A stretch of DNA of 5,923 nt, from positions 73,651 through 79,573 of the forward strand of contig NVTT01000002.1 of the NCBI GenBank assembly GCA_002401655.1. Direction: 5' to 3'. Below, in pieces: positions 1 through 5,187 of the stretch; positions within the stretch are counted from its first letter, which is position 1; every line of letters begins with the position of its first letter. The position numbers and the translations under genes are program-made. Under the pieces are notes generated by a model, which saw nothing but the letters and a program-made list of their open reading frames with translations, was not told where the DNA came from and did not search any database. Source of the DNA: Gammaproteobacteria bacterium. GTDB lineage: Bacteria; Pseudomonadota; Gammaproteobacteria; Enterobacterales; Kangiellaceae.

Positions 1-411
1 GATTGGACAAATGCTGGCGATGTTTCTGCAGATGTAACTGTTTCTAGTAACGTCAGTCTTCCAAGTGCTTTATCTGGAATGGGCGGTGTTGAACAGAACG
101 AGCAACTAGTTGATGAATTCTATGTACCGGACGGAACGACTCAAGTTGTTTTCGAATTGTCTTGGAAAAATAACTGGGGTGCTTACCCAACAGACGACAT
201 TGACTTGATCCTTTTAACTCCAAGCTTTGGTGTTGATTTTGGTGGTGCTACGTTCTCAAGCCCAGAAAGAGTTGTTATTGACAATCCTGAAACGGGTATT
301 TGGACTTCTATTATTCAAGGTTACACTATACATGGTGTTAATTATGGCGCTTCTAGCCCTTGGACAATGAGAGTTACCGATCAAGATGGAAATGTTTTAG
401 AAACACTTTAA
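1..411 (+). CDS. C-terminal end of a probable secreted protein, possibly a subtilisin-like protease (5' truncated)
   Basis: The frame is open from the first base of the window and ends at TAA 409-411, so this is the last 136 residues of a longer protein whose start lies outside. It begins DWTNAGDVSADVTV. It is rich in Asp, Gly, Thr, Ser and aromatic residues, has almost no Lys, and has no hydrophobic membrane segment, all typical of an exported acidic beta-sheet domain. The run DDIDLILLTPS, then SSPERVVIDNPETGIWTSII, then SPWTMRVTD resembles the jelly-roll C-terminal domains (PPC or P-domain-like) that follow the catalytic domain of secreted S8 serine proteases. In those the pattern is D-hydrophobic-D-L...P, then SPE..., then NP..G.W. 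No catalytic motif is present in the visible part, so the protease assignment is inference; another secreted enzyme or adhesin with such a domain is possible. A hairpin and a terminator lie directly downstream, and the gene is convergent with the nupC operon. Confidence 0.6.
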   Translation, partial: DWTNAGDVSADVTVSSNVSLPSALSGMGGVEQNEQLVDEFYVPDGTTQVVFELSWKNNWGAYPTDDIDLILLTPSFGVDFGGATFSSPERVVIDNPETGIWTSIIQGYTIHGVNYGASSPWTMRVTDQDGNVLETL

Positions 412-451
412 ACCCTTTATGAATTAATAAAAAAGGGAGCCTAACGGCTAC

Positions 452-480
452 AATTGAGTTAATCATTGATTAACTCAATT
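452..480. repeat. Perfect 14-bp inverted repeat with a 1-base centre
   Basis: The arm AATTGAGTTAATCA (452-465) is exactly the reverse complement of TGATTAACTCAATT (467-480), with a single T between. It lies between the stop codon of the left gene and the T-tailed terminator hairpin. In RNA it would fold to a long AU-rich stem. It has no T-tract of its own on the plus strand, so it is not a classical terminator by itself. It could protect the transcript 3' end, help the neighbouring terminator, or be a protein-binding palindrome; the sequence does not decide. Confidence 0.75.
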
Positions 481-490
481 AAGAAAAGCG

Positions 491-528
491 AAATCCGTTA
501 TCATATTTTTTTGATAGCGGATTTTTTT
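491..528 (+). terminator. Rho-independent terminator of the left plus-strand gene
   Basis: The arm AAATCCGTTATCA (491-503) pairs with TGATAGCGGATTT (512-524). This gives 13 pairs including one G-U wobble at 498/517, with an 8-base T-rich loop. A run of seven T follows (522-528). On the plus-strand transcript this is a standard intrinsic terminator, about 80 bases after the stop of the first gene. On the opposite strand the wobble becomes an A-C mismatch and the tail is only CGCTTTTCTT. It may therefore act weakly for the leftward nupC-cdd-regulator operon, which ends at 545. Confidence 0.85.
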
Positions 529-544
529 ATTTTCAGAGTAATTA

Positions 545-1159
545 TTACAACCCAGCTCCAGCCAAAACAAACTGAGTAACTTGATCAGTCATTAATTTAA
601 ACTCTTCATCAGAGTACTCTTTTCCTTGATTAAGAATTTCAATTTGTTTTTCAAAATCCGCATAATGTTGTGTTACTGACCAAATCATATAAATAAAAGC
701 CGTTGGATCAATTTTTCTTATTTTATTTGATGCTATCCAACCCTTGATAATTTCAACTCGATCTTCTAACCATTTTTTTAAGGTGGTTTCTAAAAAAGCG
801 CCTACAATTGGTGCACCATGAATAATTTCATTCGCCCAAACTTTTGACGCGTAAGGTCGACACCTTGAATAATTCATTTTTGATTCAACGTACTTAGTTA
901 ATGCAATTTTTGGTTCATCATAATTATCAAAAACTTCAGCAGCTTCTATCCATTCCTTTAATATTCTTGTCAGCACACATTGATATAAATTTGCCTTAGT
1001 TTTATAGTAATAATGAATGTTCGCTTTGGGAAGCTCTGCTTGCTTTGCAATTTTATCAGTGGTTGCGCCCTTAAAACCAAATTGAGCAAACACTAACTCC
1101 GCGGCTTCCATTATCTTTAACTCATTAGCTTCTCTAATGATTTCTTTTTGGTCTTTCAT
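545..1159 (-). CDS. TetR-family regulator of the RutR (YcdC) type, likely repressor of the nucleoside genes
   Basis: This 204-residue protein is close to the E. coli RutR length of about 212. Residues 13-60 form the TetR DNA-binding domain (AAELVFAQFGFKGATTDKIA), with the recognition helix region LPKANIHYYYKTKANLY (43-59). That region parallels RutR VSKTNLLYYFPSKEALY. The C-terminal half keeps RutR-group signatures: EIIHGAP near 111-117 and MIWSVTQHYADFEKQIE near 158-174 (RutR has MIWASTQHYADF). These are typical of the YcdC-like C-terminal ligand domain. E. coli RutR binds uracil and thymine and controls pyrimidine use. The gene starts 43 bases after cdd, is preceded by a modest GAGA Shine-Dalgarno about 5 bases from its ATG, and has no palindromic operator of its own. 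It is therefore probably the last gene of a nupC-cdd-regulator operon. Two RutR-type operators lie upstream of nupC, so it should repress both its own operon and deoA. Orthology to RutR itself is unlikely, because no rut genes are visible; a paralogue dedicated to nucleosides is inferred. Confidence 0.88.
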   Translation of the reverse strand: MKDQKEIIREANELKIMEAAELVFAQFGFKGATTDKIAKQAELPKANIHYYYKTKANLYQCVLTRILKEWIEAAEVFDNYDEPKIALTKYVESKMNYSRCRPYASKVWANEIIHGAPIVGAFLETTLKKWLEDRVEIIKGWIASNKIRKIDPTAFIYMIWSVTQHYADFEKQIEILNQGKEYSDEEFKLMTDQVTQFVLAGAGL

Positions 1160-1202
1160 TTTTTTCTCATTATGAATTTAGTCAAATCAAAACGCTTTTA
1201 AA

Positions 1203-2201
1203 TTACTTTCCATTTTTGGGAACCATCTGATAATAGTCTAAGACAACCTGTTTCGCTAAGTTCGAGAGTAACAATTCAGCCGTTTGTTTTTGGTTAGCTA
1301 ATGTACTATTTTCGACAAAAACGACACGTTTGATATTACTTGCAAAATCACTCGCAAAGTTGCTCTCTGCTGATTGACTGATAATCAACGGATTCTTAGC
1401 TACCGACCTCATAGCCAATTGACTGACTGCGGACGAAAATGCTGAAAAACTAGGATTATGTGCAACATTTTCGGCATATCGTCCGAAAAACATTGAACCA
1501 TTTTTTAATTGAATACCACAAGCTGCGTAATTTTTGGTATAGGGCGCATAGCTGGATCTAGCCTGCTCTAAAACTTGCAACACAAATTCATCATCAACTA
1601 GAGGGTTCAATAAAAAGGTACCAACATCAAGATTGTCTCGCATTAATAATTGCTCACATCCTAATTGCTCTGGTCCAAAGGCTGAAGGTAGTAGAGTCTG
1701 AATATCAATCTTTATGATATTCTTAGAATGCTTTTCTGGAATAATAACAGGCAATTGATTAGTGCCCGATAATTCATAAAGGAATTGGCGGCAATGACCA
1801 CATGGTGCTGCCGAAGTGGCGATTGATTCAATTCCAGACTCGCCATTTAGCCAAGCGTTAGAAACGGCCGCTTGCTCTGCATGAATAGAAAAATTGAGAG
1901 ACAAATTTTCGTACTCAAAATTAGCGCCTAAATACAAGTTCGAACAGACATCGCGATCATTTGCTTTTGCTCTTACAACCGCCCCAACATCAAAAGAAGA
2001 GATCGGCGCTCTGGCAAAACATTCGGCAACAGGTAAAAGTAAAAGCATCAACTCTTCAGTATTGATTGAAAGCTCAGAACATATTGCTTTTACCTTTTTA
2101 CCTTTTAGTATCCCACCATTTTCAAATAAATCATTAATGCTTGATTTCATTTCCTCCGACAAATTGGAAATTTCTGCAAACGTATCGATTCTAGTGTCCA
2201 T
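1203..2201 (-). CDS. cdd: Cytidine deaminase, long two-domain zinc form
   Basis: Hydrolytic deamination of cytidine and deoxycytidine to uridine and deoxyuridine in the cytoplasm. The 332 residues match the large homodimeric E. coli-type Cdd (294 aa), not the small tetrameric form of about 130 aa. With the ATG start, the N-terminal helical segment (1-60) is followed by the catalytic domain. This has GANFEY with substrate-binding N94 and E96, the HAEQ motif with zinc ligand H107 and proton-shuttling E109, and PCGHCRQF with zinc ligands C134 and C137. The second domain starts near 205 (SSYAPYTKNYAACGIQL) and repeats the fold without zinc ligands, as in E. coli. The protein is about 40 residues longer than E. 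coli Cdd, mainly through a short insertion before GANFEY and a longer C-terminal tail. The start is uncertain: an in-frame TTG at 2204-2202 lies 10 bases from the AGAAGGA Shine-Dalgarno (2221-2215), whereas the ATG is 13 bases away. The gene lies 79 bases after nupC, in the same operon. Confidence 0.93.
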   Translation of the reverse strand: MDTRIDTFAEISNLSEEMKSSINDLFENGGILKGKKVKAICSELSINTEELMLLLLPVAECFARAPISSFDVGAVVRAKANDRDVCSNLYLGANFEYENLSLNFSIHAEQAAVSNAWLNGESGIESIATSAAPCGHCRQFLYELSGTNQLPVIIPEKHSKNIIKIDIQTLLPSAFGPEQLGCEQLLMRDNLDVGTFLLNPLVDDEFVLQVLEQARSSYAPYTKNYAACGIQLKNGSMFFGRYAENVAHNPSFSAFSSAVSQLAMRSVAKNPLIISQSAESNFASDFASNIKRVVFVENSTLANQKQTAELLLSNLAKQVVLDYYQMVPKNGK

Positions 2202-2214
2202 CAAGATAATTAAT

Positions 2215-2221
2215 TCCTTCT
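2215..2221 (-). promoter_or_regulatory. Ribosome binding site of cdd, ambiguous start
   Basis: The minus strand reads AGAAGGA, a strong Shine-Dalgarno match. It is 10 bases before an in-frame TTG (2204) and 13 bases before the ATG (2201). Both gaps are longer than the usual 5-9, and the TTG is better placed. The ATG was chosen only because ATG is the commoner start; the proteins differ by one residue. Confidence 0.6.
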
Positions 2222-2280
2222 AAAAAAAAGCTAAAATGATTTTACAAATTAAGCAATAAATAAACAAAGTAATAGACAAG

Positions 2281-3486
2281 CTATGCGACAAACAAACTTG
2301 CTAACGCGGCGCTCATTAAGTTTGCTAATGTAGCTGCTAATACAGCTTTAAGTCCCATCTTTGCAATTTCGTGACGTCTTGTTGGTGCAATGCTTCCTAG
2401 TCCACCTAGCAATATAGCAATTGATGAAAGATTAGCAAAACCACACAATGCAAAAGTGACCACGACCTGAGTATGAGGTGATAATGTATCCTTTAACTCA
2501 ACAAAATTAACGTAGGCAACAAACTCGTTAAGAATTAATTTCTGACCAATTAAACTACCGACGGTAATGGATTCGCTCCATGGGATCCCGAGTACATAAG
2601 CCACCGGAGAAAACACATAACCAAGCATAGTTTCAATTGTCACTTCTGGTAAACCGAGCATTGAACTTACGCCACTAAAAGCGCCGTTAAGAAGTGCAAT
2701 CAACGCAATAAAAGCAATCAACATCGCGCCAATATTAACCGCTAATTTCATACCACTTATTGCACCGCCAGCGGCGGCATCTATGACATTCGCAGGTTTT
2801 TCTTCTCCATCAAAGTCCAGACTTTCAATTGAATCTTTTGGCGTTGCGGTTTCTGGTATAACAAGTTTAGCCATCAACAATCCACCCGGCGCAGCCATAA
2901 AACTAGAAGCTATTAAGTACTTTAATTCAACTCCTAAATTCGAATAACCCACAAGAAGAGAGCCTGCGATAGACGCCATACCGCCTACCATAACAGCAAA
3001 TAACTCAGAACGCGTCATACCAAGAATGTAAGGACGTATGATTAATGGCGCTTCGGTTTGACTAACAAAAATGTTGGCCGTTGCAGATAATGATTCCGCG
3101 TGCCCTGTACCCATAACAAACTTAAAAAACCGACCAATCACGTTAATGATTTTTTGCATAATACCAAGGTAGTATAGAACGGCAACCAACGAAGAAAAGA
3201 AAACAATAATCGGTAAAACATTAAAAGCAAATATAAAGCCTAATTTTTTTCTTCCTAAATCACCAAATAGAAAATTAATCCCGCTATCCGCATAATTAAT
3301 AACATTCTGCACGCTATTTGAAACGGCACCTAATGCCTCTTGCCCAGCTGGAACATATAAAACTAAGGCTGCAAAAATAGCTTGAATAGCAAAAGCCGCT
3401 CCAACAGTTCGAAGTTTAATAGCTTTACGGTTTTCTGAGAAAAGGATAGCGATCGCTATCAAAACTAACATTCCAATAATACTCAT
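2281..3486 (-). CDS. nupC: Concentrative nucleoside transporter (CNT family, Na+-coupled type)
   Basis: This inner-membrane symporter brings nucleosides into the cell. It has 401 residues, against 400 for E. coli NupC and 418 for the structurally solved Vibrio cholerae CNT, and it follows the Vibrio protein closely throughout. Examples are SENRKAIKLRTVGAAFAIQ at 17-35, FMAAPGGLLMAKL at 196-208, KPANVIDAAAGGA at 230-242 and FALCGFANLSSIAILLGGLGS at 345-365. The nucleoside-contact motifs are present: QTE at 143-145 in the first hairpin region, NE at 320-321, and N352 with S355 in the last conserved helix. N138 and the S172-I173 pair correspond to the sodium site region of the Vibrio transporter, so Na+ coupling is likelier than the H+ coupling of E. 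coli NupC. Several hydrophobic spans alternate with short loops, as expected for eight transmembrane helices plus re-entrant hairpins. The loop at 75-83 is about seven residues shorter than in Vibrio. AGGG lies 6 bases before the ATG. It is the first gene of the leftward operon, with an operator-overlapped promoter upstream. The symbol nupC is used for the family; substrate range is not shown. Confidence 0.94.
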   Translation of the reverse strand: MSIIGMLVLIAIAILFSENRKAIKLRTVGAAFAIQAIFAALVLYVPAGQEALGAVSNSVQNVINYADSGINFLFGDLGRKKLGFIFAFNVLPIIVFFSSLVAVLYYLGIMQKIINVIGRFFKFVMGTGHAESLSATANIFVSQTEAPLIIRPYILGMTRSELFAVMVGGMASIAGSLLVGYSNLGVELKYLIASSFMAAPGGLLMAKLVIPETATPKDSIESLDFDGEEKPANVIDAAAGGAISGMKLAVNIGAMLIAFIALIALLNGAFSGVSSMLGLPEVTIETMLGYVFSPVAYVLGIPWSESITVGSLIGQKLILNEFVAYVNFVELKDTLSPHTQVVVTFALCGFANLSSIAILLGGLGSIAPTRRHEIAKMGLKAVLAATLANLMSAALASLFVA

Positions 3487-3587
3487 ATCTAACCCTACTT
3501 TACTATTTTAATTTATTCTAGCTACGGTTTATACCCAACTGGCGTCTTGAGGTGAGATGGGAATATAAGTTCCATCTAATGGAGCAA

Positions 3588-3614
3588 ATTATCACAGTTT
3601 GACCAAACGGTCAA
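3588..3614 (-). promoter_or_regulatory. Candidate nupC operon promoter overlapping operator 1
   Basis: On the minus strand, TTGACC (3614-3609) resembles a sigma-70 -35 box and GATAAT (3593-3588) a -10 box, preceded by TG one base upstream (extended -10). The spacer is 15 bases, which is short, but an extended -10 can tolerate this. Transcription would start near 3580, giving a leader of about 95 bases. The -35 box is one half of the operator palindrome, so bound repressor would block RNA polymerase. Confidence 0.55.
3599..3614. promoter_or_regulatory. RutR-type operator 1 (nupC side)
   Basis: TTGACCAAACGGTCAA matches 13 of the 14 defined positions of the E. coli RutR consensus TTGACCANNTGGTCAA; the single mismatch is C for T at the tenth base. 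The symmetry extends one base further on each side (TTTGACC at 3598-3604, GGTCAAA at 3609-3615). It overlaps the putative nupC -35 element, as expected of a repressor site. The RutR-like regulator encoded in the same operon is the obvious candidate to bind it. Confidence 0.82.
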
Positions 3615-3676
3615 AATAGTAACTCCCCAATCCCTAATATAGAATGGTGAAATGGAGCATGTTCCCAAAAATAAAG

Positions 3677-3692
3677 TTGACCAATTGGTCAG
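3677..3692. promoter_or_regulatory. RutR-type operator 2 (deoA side)
   Basis: TTGACCAATTGGTCAG matches 13 of 14 defined positions of the RutR consensus, differing only in the last base. The inner 14 bases (3678-3691) form a perfect palindrome with no spacer. It covers the putative -35 box of the deoA promoter. It lies 62 bases from operator 1, with centres 78 bases apart, so the two sites could act separately or through a loop. Confidence 0.85.
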
Positions 3693-3706
3693 GTTTGATT
3701 TATTAT
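3677..3706 (+). promoter_or_regulatory. Candidate deoA-deoC promoter overlapping operator 2
   Basis: TTGACC (3677-3682) matches five of six bases of the sigma-70 -35 consensus. TATTAT (3701-3706) matches five of six of the -10 consensus, with an 18-base spacer. The start would fall near 3713, giving a leader of about 93 bases. An alternative -10, TATACT at 3722-3727, lacks a good -35 at proper distance. The operator sits on the -35 box, which implies repression. Confidence 0.6.
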
Positions 3707-3805
3707 AGCGTTAATTAAAGCTATACTGCTACAGAAACCTATACTGAAAACGAGTACTTTTATTGGTTTTCAAATTATTACAACAATCAAGGCTAATTAA
3801 ATACA

Positions 3806-5167
3806 ATGCTCGCCCAAGAAATAATTCGTTCAAAACGAGATGGTAATACTCTATCGGCCGAAGAAATAAAATTTTTCGTGAAAGGGATCTCTGATCGCTC
3901 AATCAGCGAAGGTCAAATTGCGGCGTTAACGATGTCTGTTTTTTTTCAGGGAATGAATAGAAACGAATGTGTTGAATTGACTAAAAGCCTGCAAGCATCT
4001 GGTGAAACATTAGATTGGTCAAATTATCAATTGAATGGCCCAGTAGTTGATAAACACTCCACCGGTGGCGTGGGTGATAAAGTGAGTATTATGTTAGCGC
4101 CAATGCTAGCCTCCTGTGGCGTTCATGTACCAATGATATCGGGTCGAGGACTTGGTCATACAGGCGGAACCTTAGATAAAATGGAAAGTATTCCCGGTTA
4201 CAATGTCACGCCAGGAATAAAAGACTTCCAAAATATTGTCGCTAACATAGGCTGTGCGGTAATCGGTCAAACAGCCGAATTAGCACCTGCGGATAAACGT
4301 CTTTATGGGGTAAGAGATGTCACCTCAACCGTTGAGTCAATTCCCTTGATAACCGCTTCAATATTATCTAAAAAACTCTCTTCAGGCCTTGATGCTCTAG
4401 TTATGGATGTAAAAACTGGCAGCGGTGCGTTTGCCGCCAGTCGAGAAATGGCTGAAGCGCTAGCTAAAAATATTGTTGAAGTAGGTGAAGGTTTAGGACT
4501 TCCAATATCGGCATTGATTACAGATATGTCGCAAGTACTAGGTCCTACAGCTGGTAATACTTTAGAAATGATTGAAGTGGTTGATTACTTAACCGGTAAT
4601 TATCGCGATCCAAGATTACATAAAGTTGTTATTGAACTAGCGGCTGAACTTCTTGTTTTAAGTAAAGCTTCCCTTTCTAAGGAAGAAGCCTTTACACAGC
4701 TAAATAAAAATTTAGACTCTGGTCTTGCTGCCGAATACTTTGAAAAAATGGTTGTAGCGCTTGGCGGACCAAACAATTTACTATCTGAGCATGAGAAAAT
4801 TTTAACTAAAGCTAATATTATTATTCCTGTATACCCGCAAAACTCTACAAGTGAGATACTTACCATTACAAATATGGATGCTCGAGCGATTGGCAATTTA
4901 GTAGTAGAACTAGGTGGTGGACGCAAGAGAGCGCAAGATTCCGTCGACCATTCTGTTGGTTTAAGTGCTATTAAAGGAATTGGTGATGAAGTCAGTCAAT
5001 CAGAACCTTTAATGATGGTTCATGCAAAGAACCAAGATGATGCAGATAAAACCATTGCAAAAATTCACGATATTATAACGCTTAAGGATTCTAATAAAAT
5101 AGAAAAATCGAATCAACAAACACCTAATGAAAATAATGTCATAATGAAACGTATTAGCAAAAGTTAA
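3806..5167 (+). CDS. deoA: Thymidine phosphorylase
   Basis: Cytoplasmic, reversible phosphorolysis of thymidine and deoxyuridine to thymine or uracil plus 2-deoxy-alpha-D-ribose-1-phosphate. The 453 residues align from the first to nearly the last residue with E. coli DeoA (440 aa), including the start ([13 protein letters not shown] against MFLAQEIIRKKRDG) and the end (MKRISKS against YRRISE). Residues 1-65 are the helical alpha domain. KHSTGGVGD at 83-91 is the phosphate-binding loop. The family signature [17 protein letters not shown] spans 112-128. The base-binding residues known from E. coli as R171, S186 and K190 are R170, S185 and K189 here, within [21 protein letters not shown]. The tail before the last residues (about 427-446) is an Asn/Gln/Lys-rich stretch about 13 residues longer than in E. 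coli. The upstream ribosome site is weak (AAGG, 13 bases before ATG), but homology fixes the start. The gene heads the rightward operon with deoC. A pyrimidine-nucleoside phosphorylase (Pdp) is excluded by the E. coli-type length and motifs. Confidence 0.96.
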   Translation: MLAQEIIRSKRDGNTLSAEEIKFFVKGISDRSISEGQIAALTMSVFFQGMNRNECVELTKSLQASGETLDWSNYQLNGPVVDKHSTGGVGDKVSIMLAPMLASCGVHVPMISGRGLGHTGGTLDKMESIPGYNVTPGIKDFQNIVANIGCAVIGQTAELAPADKRLYGVRDVTSTVESIPLITASILSKKLSSGLDALVMDVKTGSGAFAASREMAEALAKNIVEVGEGLGLPISALITDMSQVLGPTAGNTLEMIEVVDYLTGNYRDPRLHKVVIELAAELLVLSKASLSKEEAFTQLNKNLDSGLAAEYFEKMVVALGGPNNLLSEHEKILTKANIIIPVYPQNSTSEILTITNMDARAIGNLVVELGGGRKRAQDSVDHSVGLSAIKGIGDEVSQSEPLMMVHAKNQDDADKTIAKIHDIITLKDSNKIEKSNQQTPNENNVIMKRISKS

Positions 5168-5174
5168 AAAGATT

Positions 5175-5181
5175 GAGAAGG
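5175..5181 (+). promoter_or_regulatory. Ribosome binding site of the aldolase gene
   Basis: GAGAAGG ends 6 bases before ATG 5188, much better placed than for the next in-frame ATG at 5200. This supports the upstream start and the short charged N-terminus. The site begins 7 bases after the deoA stop, so the two genes are probably co-transcribed and separately initiated. Confidence 0.8.
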
Positions 5182-5187
5182 CTAAAA

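Larger units (their letters stand above)
3487..3805. other. Divergent control region between nupC and deoA
   Basis: These 319 non-coding bases separate the divergent nupC and deoA starts. They hold two RutR-type palindromes whose centres are 78 bases apart, a candidate promoter for each direction overlapping one palindrome, and two leaders of roughly 90-100 bases. A 9-base direct repeat AATGGAGCA occurs at 3578-3586 and 3651-3659, of unknown meaning. I see no small ORF with a good ribosome site and no RNA gene. Confidence 0.85.

Noticed and set aside
435..449. Short hairpin AGCC-TAAC-GGCT followed on the minus strand by CCCTTTTTT
   Set aside because: A 4-bp stem is too weak to call as a terminator of the leftward operon, although it might contribute to two-way termination.
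1894..2223. Plus-strand open frame of 109 codons
   Set aside because: It lies opposite cdd, whose conserved zinc and substrate motifs fix the coding strand; the plus-strand product has no recognisable motif.
2205..2280. Possible separate promoter or attenuator between nupC and cdd
   Set aside because: The gap is AT-rich with only a tiny AAAATCATTTT palindrome, and no convincing promoter pair or operator is present.
3487..3590. Possible structured leader or riboswitch before nupC
   Set aside because: Only a short bulged stem (TTATA..CCC with GGGTATAA) can be drawn; no known riboswitch pattern is recognisable.
3581..3596. Possible CRP site (TGTGA on the minus strand) upstream of nupC
   Set aside because: Only one half-site fits; the other half (GCTCC) does not resemble TCACA. 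The TGTGATAAT is better read as an extended -10 element.
4600..4926. Minus-strand open frame of 108 codons
   Set aside because: It is antisense to the well-conserved C-terminal part of deoA and has a composition typical of a shadow frame.
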